DNA of 64,000 nucleotides from Ectopseudomonas composti (GTDB taxonomy: Bacteria > Pseudomonadota > Gammaproteobacteria > Pseudomonadales > Pseudomonadaceae): positions 62,001 through 126,000 of the forward strand of contig NZ_LSSW01000031.1 in the NCBI RefSeq assembly GCF_001567565.1, written 5' to 3'. The notes below the pieces were generated by a model. The model had not been told where the DNA came from. It saw nothing but the letters and a program-made list of their open reading frames with translations, and did no database searches. Below, one piece after another: positions 9,252 to 17,255 of this stretch (positions are counted from its first letter, which is position 1; each line of letters starts with the position of its first letter). The position numbers and the translations under genes are program-made.

Positions 9252-9899
9252 ATGTATGACGCAGAGGTGGGTAGGCGTTGCCTGAACAGCTTCCTGGCGT
9301 TGCTACCCGTCTCCGCCGGTGTCTTCTATCGCATTGCCGACCAGCTCGAACCGCACGATTTCCTCCTGCAGCAGATGCGCTTGGACATGCATGAGCGCTA
9401 TCTGTCCGACTATCGTCAGGTCGATCCGCTACAGCCACGCAACTGCCAGCGCACCGGCAGCAGTGTTGTGCCCTTGCAACTGGGCATGAGTGCGCAGGAC
9501 GCCGCCGCCAATCGGCGCTACAGGGATTTCCTCGAGCGCTTCGGCGTTATCGATGTCGTCGAGGTACTGGCTTTCGAGCATGGGCGTCCCGTGGCGGGTA
9601 TCTCGCTGCTGCGTGGTTCGCAGCTTGGCGCCTTCGCCATGCACGAACTGCAGCAACTACAGGCTCTGCAGGGACTGTTCGAGATTGCCGTGGCACCGCC
9701 AACGTCCGTCGCTTCGCGCATGCAACTGACTGCACGGGAGTGGCAAGTAGCTGAGCTGTTGCGAGCTGGCTACAGCAACAAGGACATCGCTCGACGACTC
9801 AACGTTGGCCTGCCCACCGTCAAGACCCATCTGATCAATCTATTTCGCAAGTTGGGTGTAAGCAATCGTACCGAACTGGTGGCGACGCTTTTCCTGTAA
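9252..9899 (+). CDS. LuxR-family transcriptional regulator
   Basis: 215 residues from the ATG (a GTG two codons earlier is also possible; no strong ribosome site decides). The C-terminal 60 residues are a LuxR/GerE helix-turn-helix: LTAREWQVAELLRAGYSNKD, then VGLPTVKTHLINLFRKLGVS. The N-terminal part has no receiver Asp pocket and does not match the acyl-homoserine-lactone domain by eye. It is a stand-alone regulator with an unknown sensor domain. It lies between the amine oxidase/cupin pair and the MFS-amidase-MoaF-SDR block and is the nearest candidate activator for the latter. Confidence 0.82.
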   Translation: MYDAEVGRRCLNSFLALLPVSAGVFYRIADQLEPHDFLLQQMRLDMHERYLSDYRQVDPLQPRNCQRTGSSVVPLQLGMSAQDAAANRRYRDFLERFGVIDVVEVLAFEHGRPVAGISLLRGSQLGAFAMHELQQLQALQGLFEIAVAPPTSVASRMQLTAREWQVAELLRAGYSNKDIARRLNVGLPTVKTHLINLFRKLGVSNRTELVATLFL

Positions 9900-10219
9900 G
9901 ACTTGCACGGGGTTCGCCTGACGCCCCTTCGCCTTCCATCCCACAAAACGGCCTTCGCAGCCGAACACCGCATCTGTCTTGTGCTAGCCATTTCTGGCAG
10001 GTCGGAGCCTGCTCCGAGCGGCCGGAAATGGTCGTCGTGATTCTGCCGAATTTGGATAACGGTGGTTTCAGACCGCGCCCTAGGATGCCTGCGTACCGCC
10101 GGCGCACGGTCGATGGCCTTGCATCTCGGAGCCTTTGGCAAACGCCGTAGGCAGGATCCCGAGGGGTGTCCTTGCGACGCTCGCCATGGATTCCTCTTCA
10201 CTTCTTCGAGGTCTTCAGT
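9900..10219. other. Intergenic region with a 44-bp hairpin
   Basis: No gene was found. The region contains the long inverted repeat described separately at 9988-10031, and then the ribosome site GAGG 8 bases before the ATG of the MFS gene. The promoter of the MFS-amidase operon is expected here but no clear -35/-10 pair was identified. Confidence 0.4.
9988..10031. promoter_or_regulatory. 44-bp inverted repeat, possible terminator or operator
   Basis: Two 21-base arms (9988-10008 and 10011-10031) separated by 2 bases pair at all but about three positions. The ends are CCATTTC and GAAATGG and the apex is TCGGAGC/GCTCCGA. It lies 89 bases after the LuxR gene. No run of T follows either arm, so it is not a classical intrinsic terminator. 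It could be a mobile palindrome, an mRNA hairpin or a regulator site. Confidence 0.55.
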
Positions 10220-11461
10220 ATGTCCCTGGAACATTCCCTTGCAGGCGCGGCAGCGCCCAACGCCCGGCAGGCCAGCGGCCGGCGTGAAGGCGTGGTGCTG
10301 ATGCTTGGCAGCAGCCTGACCATCATGGGTGCGGTGATGGTCGCACCCATGCTGCCGAAGCTGGCCGCCGAGTTTGGCCCGACTTCGCCACATGCCGAGC
10401 TGCTGGTGCCCCTGGCCGTGACCGGCCCGGCCCTGGCCATCGCCCTTTGCGCGCCTTTGGCCGGCTGGCTGGCCGACCGGGTTGGGCGCAAGGCGCTGCT
10501 GGTGATCGCTACCCTGTTGTACGCGTTGCTGGGAATGATCCCGGCGCTGCTCAACGATCTGACAGCCATCGTTGCTGTGCGCCTGCTCTTCGGTTGCACC
10601 GAAGCGGCGATCATGACCTGCTGCGCCACCCTGATCGCCGACTACTGGCGAGGGGAGGCGCGCATGCGCTACGTCAACCTGCAGGTGGTCACCATCGGCC
10701 TGGTGGGCGCACTGTTCTTCGTTGTCGGCGGTGCGTTGGGCGAACAGTCATGGCGCCTGCCGTTCTATCTCTATCTGCTGCCGCTGTTGTTGGTGCCGGC
10801 GATGATCCGGGTGCTCTGGGAACCCGTTCGTGAGCGGGTGGAGACGGCTTCCGACGAGGACGATGAGCAGGTCTCGATTCCGGCACTGGTCAGTGGCTAT
10901 CTGCTGATTCTGGGCGGAATGATCCTTAGCCTGATCGTGCCGGTGCAGACACCCGTTCTGCTGGTGGGGATGGGCGTCACCTCCAGCACCCTGATTGGCC
11001 TGTCTGCAGGATTGGGGCTGCTGGCCACTCTCGGTGGCTCACTGATCTGGCCGCTGCTGCGTCGAGGTCTGGGTATCGCGGGTTGCAACGTTGCACTGCT
11101 GACCCTGCTGGCGCTGGGCCTGTGGTTGCTGACCCGTGCGCACAGCTACAACGAGGTCTTGCTGGCCGTGAGCGTGCATGGCCTTGGCGCTGGCCTGCTG
11201 GTGCCAAATGCCATGGCACCTGTGATGAACGCACTGAACGTCAGTACCCGGGGGCGTGGTCTCGGCCTGTTCACGGCCTGCCTCTATATCGGCCAGTTCG
11301 TCAGCCCATTGGTGGTCGCGCTGGTTGGTGCATTCACCGGCGACTTGCGCGCCTCGATTCACTGGCTGGCAGTGGCCAGCCTTGTGGCTGCGTCACTGTG
11401 GCTGGTTACCGGGCTGATCCAGCGTAAGCGTTCGGCTGAACCACTTTCTACCCACTCCTGA
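10220..11461 (+). CDS. MFS transporter
   Basis: 413 residues with about 12 predicted membrane helices and the MFS motif A between helices 2 and 3 (GWLADRVGRKALL, about residues 90-102). The start was placed at 10220 because GAGG lies 8 bases before it; the in-frame codon at 10166 would add 18 residues of no character. The charged loop after helix 6 (about residues 215-230) is the usual central loop. It is first in an operon with the amidase and probably imports the amide/amine substrate or exports a product. Substrate not determinable. Confidence 0.85.
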   Translation: MSLEHSLAGAAAPNARQASGRREGVVLMLGSSLTIMGAVMVAPMLPKLAAEFGPTSPHAELLVPLAVTGPALAIALCAPLAGWLADRVGRKALLVIATLLYALLGMIPALLNDLTAIVAVRLLFGCTEAAIMTCCATLIADYWRGEARMRYVNLQVVTIGLVGALFFVVGGALGEQSWRLPFYLYLLPLLLVPAMIRVLWEPVRERVETASDEDDEQVSIPALVSGYLLILGGMILSLIVPVQTPVLLVGMGVTSSTLIGLSAGLGLLATLGGSLIWPLLRRGLGIAGCNVALLTLLALGLWLLTRAHSYNEVLLAVSVHGLGAGLLVPNAMAPVMNALNVSTRGRGLGLFTACLYIGQFVSPLVVALVGAFTGDLRASIHWLAVASLVAASLWLVTGLIQRKRSAEPLSTHS

Positions 11462-11478
11462 TTCCAAGGACACTCACT

Positions 11479-12942
11479 ATGCACAGCATTCACTCGCTGC
11501 TGGACAGTCACGATGGCTATGGGCTCGCCGAACTGGTACGCACGGGGGAGGTACTACCCGGCGAACTGCTGGAGGCGGTCATCGAACGCATCGAACAGGT
11601 CGAACCGCAGCTCAATGCAGTTTGCGAAAAACTCTATGACAGGGCCCGCCTCGATGCGCAGTCGGCCAGTACCCGTCAGGGTGCTTTCGCCGGTGTGCCG
11701 ACTCTGATCAAGGATCTGTTCTCACCGCTGCGTGGTGCGCTGATGACCAACGGTTCCCAGGCCTGCGGCGAGGTGCGTGCCGATTTTGAAGCCGAGGTAG
11801 TGACGCGACTGCGGCAGGCCGGTTGCGTGTTCGCCGGCAGCAGCACGGCGCCCGAATTCGGTACGTCCTACACCACGGAGTCCACGCGCTTCGGAGCCAC
11901 TCGTAATCCCTGGGACACAGAGCGCAGTGCTGGTGGCTCCAGCGGTGGAGCGGCAGCACTGGTGGCCGCGCGGGTGGTTCCTTTCGCCCACGGCAACGAT
12001 GGCGGTGGATCGCTGCGGGTTCCCGCATCCTGCTGCGGCGTGTTCGGTTTCAAGCCGAGCCGTGGGCTCATGCCGTCCGGGCCGCTGGTCGGCGAAGGTT
12101 GGGCCGGCATGGGTACACCGCACGCGATCACCCTGTCCGTGCGTGACAGCGCTGCATTGCTCGATGTGACGGCTGGTATGGATCTGGGCGCGCCTTACGC
12201 GGCTCCGTTGCACAGCACCTCCTATCTCGCTGCTGCGCAGGGGCCATCGCGCCCGCTGCGTATCGCGCTGGTCGAGCATCTCGACCCCTGGCCAAGCTCT
12301 GCCGAAAGCCTGGCTGCCGTGCGGCATGCGGCGCGCCTGTGCGAGAGCCTTGGCCACTCGGTCGAGGTGACTCGGTTGCCGGTCGAGCTGCCGGTCTTCC
12401 TGGATCGCGTCTTCGACATCATCGGTGCGAGCACCCGTGGTTACATCGACATGCTGGGGCAGATGCGTGGTCAGCCGGTGGCGCTGGAGGAGTTGGAGCC
12501 GCGTACCCGCATCATCCTGCGCGAGCGTGGTGATATCGCTGGCGCACGTTATGCGGCGGCAGTCGACTGGATCCATACGCTGGGGCGTGTCTTTGCCGGG
12601 TTCCTGCAGCAGTTCGATGTGATTCTCACGCCGACCCTGACCCGTGAGCCGCCACGCATCGGTGATCTGGATGCCTTCGATGAACGGCTCAGCCTTGACG
12701 AGGTGATGGAGCAGTTCCACAGCTATTCGCCGTTTACCGCGCTGTTCAACGCCACCGGCCAACCGGCGATGTCGGTGCCGCTGTACTGGACGGCCGCAGG
12801 CCTGCCCATCGGTGCGCATTTTGCCGGTCGCTTCGGTGATGAGGCCACCTTGCTGGCTCTGGCTGCTCAGCTGGAGCAGGCGCAGCCTTGGGCGTCTCGC
12901 GTGCCTGCGGTAAACGCCCGTCAGAGCAAGGCTGCGAACTGA
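11479..12942 (+). CDS. Amidase (amidase-signature family)
   Basis: 487 residues with the full amidase-signature catalytic set: Lys78 (in VPTLIKDLF), the cis-Ser near residue 154 in AGGSSGGAAALVAA, and the nucleophile Ser178 in GNDGGGSLRVPA. It should hydrolyse an amide bond to acid plus amine (or ammonia) in the cytoplasm; no signal peptide is present. AAGGA precedes the ATG and it is 17 bases after the MFS gene. The hairpins at 12943-13002 separate it from moaF. GatA is unlikely because gatB/gatC are absent and the context is catabolic. Confidence 0.9.
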   Translation: MHSIHSLLDSHDGYGLAELVRTGEVLPGELLEAVIERIEQVEPQLNAVCEKLYDRARLDAQSASTRQGAFAGVPTLIKDLFSPLRGALMTNGSQACGEVRADFEAEVVTRLRQAGCVFAGSSTAPEFGTSYTTESTRFGATRNPWDTERSAGGSSGGAAALVAARVVPFAHGNDGGGSLRVPASCCGVFGFKPSRGLMPSGPLVGEGWAGMGTPHAITLSVRDSAALLDVTAGMDLGAPYAAPLHSTSYLAAAQGPSRPLRIALVEHLDPWPSSAESLAAVRHAARLCESLGHSVEVTRLPVELPVFLDRVFDIIGASTRGYIDMLGQMRGQPVALEELEPRTRIILRERGDIAGARYAAAVDWIHTLGRVFAGFLQQFDVILTPTLTREPPRIGDLDAFDERLSLDEVMEQFHSYSPFTALFNATGQPAMSVPLYWTAAGLPIGAHFAGRFGDEATLLALAAQLEQAQPWASRVPAVNARQSKAAN

Positions 12943-13002
12943 TTGAGGGGCAGGACAAAAGCCCGCCCCTCAACCATCCGGTTGATAGGCGGGCTTCAAC
13001 CG
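12943..13002 (+). promoter_or_regulatory. Overlapping hairpins between amidase and moaF-like gene (possible attenuator)
   Basis: Three inverted repeats share bases. They are TTGAGGGG (12943-12950) with CCCCTCAA (12966-12973), AAGCCCGCC (12959-12967) with GGCGGGCTT (12988-12996), and CGGTTGA (12979-12985) with TCAACCG (12996-13002). The first and second cannot form together. The second has the look of a terminator stem but lacks a long T-run. The layout suggests attenuation of moaF and the SDR genes relative to the amidase. This is inference from sequence only. Confidence 0.5.
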
Positions 13003-13046
13003 ATCACGCACCATGCAGGCTCTACCCACCACTTCGAGATGTCCGC

Positions 13047-13868
13047 ATGAGCACGAATTCCGACTGGATCACCGTAGGAGCCCTGGCCGATGGCTTTGCC
13101 CAGGAATCCTTCATCCTGCCGAACCTGGCCGACCTCGCTGGGCGAAGCCTGACGCTGCACTTTGCCAATGGCTGGCAAATCGCTCACCGCTTCGAGTCCG
13201 AGTGCCTGAGCTGGCAGGCCGCCGACGGTCATTCGCAGGGCAGTGCAACCTACCGCGCCACTTCGGTACGCCCCGGTATCTACCTGGTGGATTTCCTCAA
13301 GCACGAGCAAGGTCAGGACTGGTCGATCAGCCTGGTGCTGGATATTGGCAGCGCCTCCTTCACGGCGGTAATCGGCCGTCTGCCGGATGCTGAAACCACC
13401 CACGAAGGCCTCTATCACCGGGCTCTGGCCGGCAAACTGTTGACCGGCGTAGAGGTCGAGTTCTTCCACGGCAGCCTGGACAAACCTTGGCAGGAGGGCG
13501 CTTGCCCGCACGCGCCGACCCGCGAGCTGGTGGGGCTGCGCAATCTCTATCGCTACAGCCCGACCGAGGTTTACGAGCATATCTACCTCAACGAAAACTT
13601 CTACACCTGGCAGTGCCTGAAAGGTGTGGAAGCGGGGCTGTGCGACACCGATCGTTGTCACTACTACAAGATCGCCGATGAGCTGTACATGTTTGTCTGG
13701 CGCGAGAAGATCGTGCCGACCCTAGGCCTAGTGATGATCGACATGGCCAATCACCGTAGCGATGGCAAGATCTTCGGCTATGCCGGTGGCGGCTTCGATG
13801 AGCTGTCCAACTTCCCAGTGGCTTCCTATTGCAGCGTGATCAACCGCACCGAGTACCCCAATGAGTAA
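13047..13868 (+). CDS. MoaF-family protein
   Basis: 273 residues. The sequence matches the two-part MoaF family (MoaF N-terminal and C-terminal domains): ITVGALADGFAQESFILPN at the start, lipocalin-like strands in the middle, and a YHRALAGKLLTG...EVEFFHG segment followed by a VYEHIYLNENFYTWQC block. MoaF was named from the monoamine regulon of Klebsiella, where it is cotranscribed with an SDR, and has been mislabelled as a molybdenum-cofactor protein; its biochemistry is unknown. Its last 8 bases overlap the following SDR gene, the same pairing as in the monoamine operon. The start lies 44 bases after the hairpins. Confidence 0.85.
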   Translation: MSTNSDWITVGALADGFAQESFILPNLADLAGRSLTLHFANGWQIAHRFESECLSWQAADGHSQGSATYRATSVRPGIYLVDFLKHEQGQDWSISLVLDIGSASFTAVIGRLPDAETTHEGLYHRALAGKLLTGVEVEFFHGSLDKPWQEGACPHAPTRELVGLRNLYRYSPTEVYEHIYLNENFYTWQCLKGVEAGLCDTDRCHYYKIADELYMFVWREKIVPTLGLVMIDMANHRSDGKIFGYAGGGFDELSNFPVASYCSVINRTEYPNE

Positions 13869-14655
13869 GGCGAAGACTATCGCCATCACGGGGGCAGGCA
13901 CCGGCATCGGTGAAGCCTGTGCCCGGCGGCTGGCGGGCGAAGGTCATAATCTGGTGCTGGTCGGCCGTCGCCGCCAGCCTCTGGAACGTGTGGCGGCGCA
14001 AACTGGTGGCCTGGTGCTGGTTGGAGATGCTGCCAGCGCCGAGGCGTGGAGTGGTTTCGTCGAGCAGATCCGCAGCCGCTTCGGAGGCCTCGATGCGCTG
14101 CTGGCCTGTGCTGGTGGCCATGGTCTCGGCACGGCCACGCAAACGTCCGATGAAGGCTGGCAGGCCGCCATGCGCAGCAATCTCGACAGCGCCTTTCACA
14201 GCGCCCGAGCCTGCCTGCCGTTGCTGATCGAGCGGCGCGGCAGCATCGTCCTACTCGGTTCCATCGCCTCGCTGGCTGCCGGCCCGCAGGTGTGTGGCTA
14301 CACCACTGCCAAGCATGCGCTGCTCGGCCTCAATCGCTCCCTGGCGCGTGATTACGGCCCACTGGGCGTGCGGGTCAACTGCGTGTGCCCCGGCTGGGTG
14401 CGCACGCCGATGGCCGACGAGGAGATGCAACCGCTGATGCAGCACTTCGGCGAAGACCTTGATTCCGCCTACGCCCGTGTTACCGCCGACGTGCCTCTGC
14501 GGCGTCCGGCCAGTGCCGAGGAAATCGCCAGCGTATGCCGTTTCCTGATCAGTGACGAGGCGTCGATCATCACCGGAGCCAGCATCGTCGCCGACGGCGG
14601 TTCCAGCATCGTCGACGTGCCGACCCTGGTGTTCGACCGTTTAGGAGGTGCCTGA
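13861..14655 (+). CDS. Short-chain dehydrogenase/reductase
   Basis: 264 residues with the classical SDR elements: cofactor motif TGAGTGIG (about residues 10-17), catalytic Ser in LLGSIAS and YTTAK with the Tyr/Lys pair (about residues 146-150), and a C-terminal GASIVADGGSS. It is an NAD(P)-dependent oxidoreductase of an alcohol/carbonyl group. It overlaps moaF by 8 bases and ends in overlap with the next SDR gene (shared A), so the three are one translational unit. The MoaF partner suggests action on a side-chain alcohol or ketone of an amine- or amide-derived compound (inference). Confidence 0.9.
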   Translation: MSKAKTIAITGAGTGIGEACARRLAGEGHNLVLVGRRRQPLERVAAQTGGLVLVGDAASAEAWSGFVEQIRSRFGGLDALLACAGGHGLGTATQTSDEGWQAAMRSNLDSAFHSARACLPLLIERRGSIVLLGSIASLAAGPQVCGYTTAKHALLGLNRSLARDYGPLGVRVNCVCPGWVRTPMADEEMQPLMQHFGEDLDSAYARVTADVPLRRPASAEEIASVCRFLISDEASIITGASIVADGGSSIVDVPTLVFDRLGGA

Positions 14656-15425
14656 TGAACGCACGATTTGATTTCGCCGGGCAGACCGTATTGGTCACTG
14701 GTGGCGCCCAGGGCATCGGTCGCAGCATTGTCGAGGGCTTTGCCGCTAGCGGGGCGTGCGTGCTGATCGCCGACCTGCAGGTGCAGCCAGCCCAGGCACT
14801 GGCGCGCGAGCTGCAGAGCCAGGGGCACGATGTGCAGGCGCTGGCGATCGACCTGGCCGACGAAGCGGCCATCGCCGCGCTGCTTGGCGGGCTGGAGCGC
14901 CTGGACGTCCTGGTGCACAACGCCGGCTACTTTCCGCTGACGCCTTTCGCAGAAATCACTCCGACGATCCTGCAGCGCACCCTGGCGGTGAATCTCAGCG
15001 CGCTGTTCTGGCTCACCCAGGGTGCGTTGCCGTTGTTCGAGCGCCTCGGCAGGGGCTGCGTGCTGGTCACTTCGTCGGTGACCGGGCCACGGGTCGCCTA
15101 TCCGGGGCTGAGTCACTATGCGGCGTCCAAGGCAGGGGTCAACGGTTTCATCCGCAGTGCGGCGCTGGAGCTGGCCAGGCGTGGGGTGCGGGTCAATGGT
15201 GTTGAACCGGGAATGATCCGTACTCCGGCGATGGGTAATCTGGGTGATGGTGCCCACAGTGCCGATATCGCCCGCGGGGTACCGTTGGGTCGCCTGGGCG
15301 AACCGGCTGATATTGCCGGTGCCATGCTGTTTCTCGCCTCCGAAGGTGCCGGCTATATTACCGGGCAGACCATTGTGGTGGATGGCGGTGCGACCCTTCC
15401 GGAAACCCAGGCAGCGCTTGACTGA
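14655..15425 (+). CDS. Short-chain dehydrogenase/reductase (second)
   Basis: 256 residues. SDR motifs are TGGAQGIG at the N-terminus, HNAGYF, VTSSVTG and YAASK, and the C-terminal YITGQTIVVDGGATL typical of FabG-like classical SDRs. GGAGG lies just before the ATG. It is only modestly similar to the SDR before it, so the pair is not a recent duplication; the two probably act on successive or stereoisomeric intermediates. It is last in the MFS-amidase-moaF-SDR-SDR run. Confidence 0.9.
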   Translation: MNARFDFAGQTVLVTGGAQGIGRSIVEGFAASGACVLIADLQVQPAQALARELQSQGHDVQALAIDLADEAAIAALLGGLERLDVLVHNAGYFPLTPFAEITPTILQRTLAVNLSALFWLTQGALPLFERLGRGCVLVTSSVTGPRVAYPGLSHYAASKAGVNGFIRSAALELARRGVRVNGVEPGMIRTPAMGNLGDGAHSADIARGVPLGRLGEPADIAGAMLFLASEGAGYITGQTIVVDGGATLPETQAALD

Positions 15426-15485
15426 GACTATGTCGGTGGCGACCTTCGGTCGTCGCAGCCGGTACCTGCCTGGGCTGGCCTTCCG

Positions 15486-16430
15486 CTACTGATCGATGGC
15501 CAGGGCGCGGTAGTCCTTGGGCGATTGCTCGAACTGTTTCTTGAACGCACGGCTGAAGTGCGCCGAGTCGGTGAAACCCCACTTGTAGGCAATGGCAGTA
15601 ATCGATTCGCGACGTAGATTGGGGTTGGCTAGATCACTGGCGCTGCGCTGCAGGCGAGTTCGCTGGATGTAGCGGCATACGCTGTCGTTCTGTTCCTCGA
15701 AGAGTCGATAGAGCTGGCGCACGGATATCTGCAGGCGGCTGGCCAAGGCTACCGGCGTCAGGTTGGGGTGGCTCAGCGATTCGTCGATCAGCTGTCGTGC
15801 CTGCCGTCGCAGGCTGTTGCCAGCAATCGAGTCTGTGATTTCGGCCTGCTGTTCGCGCTGAGTCAGGGCAGGGCCGAGCAGACTGGTAAACGCACTCAGT
15901 ATGGCTTCACCTTCGCAAGCATCGGCCTGGATGCCGGCTTCGCTGAGATATAGCTGGTCCACCAGCAGACGCAGCATGCGGCCGCTGGTGCAGCGAGGTG
16001 AAACCTTGCCGAAAAGCGAGCGATCATTACGGAGTGTGCGCAGGACATCTTCCCGCGGCAAATGCAGGGAAGCATGTTCGATCAATCCCTGTGGGGTGAT
16101 TTCGCACGAGCCTACCGAGTCCATGAGCACTAGGTCGCCCGGTGCCAACTGCACGGTCCGGCCGTTCTGGGATATCTGTGAGCAGCCACTGCGCTGGCTT
16201 ACCAGGAAGCAGTAACGGTCGTCATCGCGACCTGTCTTGGCCTTACGCGAGATCTGGCCGGCATTGGTCTTCAGGTGAGCCAGCGTCAGACCTGCGTGTT
16301 CCTTGGCATAGACGTCACCGATGAACAGGGTGCTGTTGAACGCCAGGCGGGTCTCGTAGTTGCCGCAAACGGATTGGATGGAGCGCTGCCAGTTTTCGAA
16401 TGAGCTGTGCATTGCCTGCTGAGCGTGCAT
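15486..16430 (-). CDS. AraC-family regulator, FeaR-like
   Basis: 314 residues: an N-terminal AraC_binding_2-type domain (LVSQRSGCSQISQNGRTVQL region) and a C-terminal AraC domain (LTPVALASRLQISVRQLYRL; ITAIAYKWGFTDSAHFSRAF). The arrangement resembles FeaR, the activator of amine oxidase genes for phenylethylamine/tyramine use, which fits the neighbouring MoaF module. It converges on the SDR genes and is divergent from the TRAP transporter. AGGGG lies 6 bases before the ATG. Three palindromes lie directly upstream (16449-16496), consistent with autoregulation. Confidence 0.83.
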   Translation of the reverse strand: MHAQQAMHSSFENWQRSIQSVCGNYETRLAFNSTLFIGDVYAKEHAGLTLAHLKTNAGQISRKAKTGRDDDRYCFLVSQRSGCSQISQNGRTVQLAPGDLVLMDSVGSCEITPQGLIEHASLHLPREDVLRTLRNDRSLFGKVSPRCTSGRMLRLLVDQLYLSEAGIQADACEGEAILSAFTSLLGPALTQREQQAEITDSIAGNSLRRQARQLIDESLSHPNLTPVALASRLQISVRQLYRLFEEQNDSVCRYIQRTRLQRSASDLANPNLRRESITAIAYKWGFTDSAHFSRAFKKQFEQSPKDYRALAIDQ

Positions 16431-16448
16431 GGCGACCCCTTTATGCTT

Positions 16449-16496
16449 GTTAACATGTTACCGAATGACGCATTCGAATTTTTATTAACATGTTAA
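16449..16496. promoter_or_regulatory. Triple palindrome upstream of the FeaR-like gene
   Basis: GTTAACATGTTAC (16449-16461) and TTAACATGTTAA (16485-16496) share a perfect TAACATGTTA core, 35 bp apart centre to centre. Between them lies CGAATG-ACG-CATTCG (16462-16476). The set is flanked by ATGCTT/AAGCAT. It begins 18 bases upstream of the leftward regulator start, so it probably overlaps that gene's promoter. Likely operator of this regulator or of another protein controlling it. Confidence 0.6.
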
Positions 16497-17153
16497 GCAT
16501 GAACCGTGCCGTGTTCTTGCAAGTCATTCCTTGTTGCCGCAAAGCGCCATTGCGCAGGGCTGGAATCTGATACTCAAGCGGCCATTCGCCGACTCTCGGT
16601 GCGCTCTTTGTTACTGCTGCACACAACAGGTGCACTGTTGGCTGTGGCGCGTCAGGTCAAGTCCGCTGGCAAGTGTGGCCAAGCATTGCCGGCGTTTGCG
16701 CTCCCTAATAGCTCACACCGTTATGGAAGCTCTTCTGGTGCGCCGAGGACGTCTGCCAGGCCTGGCGTTCCGGCAATCTGGTACCCGCGCTGGTTGAGGT
16801 CGACCTGAGCGTTTATTTCAGGCGTCCGCTGGGCGGCGTCGATGATGGCTTCACTATCAAGGATTGTGGCCGCATTTCCGCCAAGGTTTCGGTCGGCGGT
16901 GAGTGGAGCCGAGACGCTGCTTCTGCTCGTCATGCCCTCGGTCTGACAGCGCTGGCAAGCAAGACCTGCCGCCTGCCCTTGGCTGCAGAGGGGTCGGTGG
17001 TTTCAATTTTTAATAATATCTTATCTATCAGGTTTCTCGCGGAAGAGCTGAGAGTGAGCCAATGATGAGAGATGTGAATTTTTTATATTCATGATTTTTA
17101 AAGAGTTATATGGTTTTCGAGAGGGGTTTTACGTAGGCATCAAAATGAGAAGG

Positions 17154-17184
17154 TTGACAGGGTTGGTTAAAAAGTTAATTTATT
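17154..17184 (+). promoter_or_regulatory. Candidate sigma-70 promoter of the TRAP operon
   Basis: A perfect TTGACA at 17154-17159 is followed after 16-18 bases by AT-rich hexamers (TAATTT or ATTTAT) in an AT-rich tract, about 75 bases before the dctP start. The -10 assignment is uncertain. Confidence 0.45.
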
Positions 17185-17255
17185 AATAAATAAGTATCCA
17201 GTGCGCGACAACTCCTCGCGCCGCCGACAACAACAAGATGGGAGCTCCACTCCTT

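Larger units (their letters stand above)
16431..17255. other. Intergenic region, FeaR-like regulator / TRAP operon
   Basis: About 820 bases. The left end holds the palindrome cluster at 16449-16496; the right end (16980-17230) is strongly AT-rich and holds a candidate TRAP promoter. Between 16700 and 17065 one frame on each strand stays open for some tens of codons with protein-like composition, but neither has a start, ribosome site or recognisable family. It may be a decayed gene. No RNA gene was recognised. Confidence 0.4.

Noticed and set aside
13047..13868. A molybdenum-cofactor biosynthesis role for the MoaF-like protein
   Set aside because: The name comes from the monoamine regulon; no molybdenum-cofactor genes are near and the family has no shown link.
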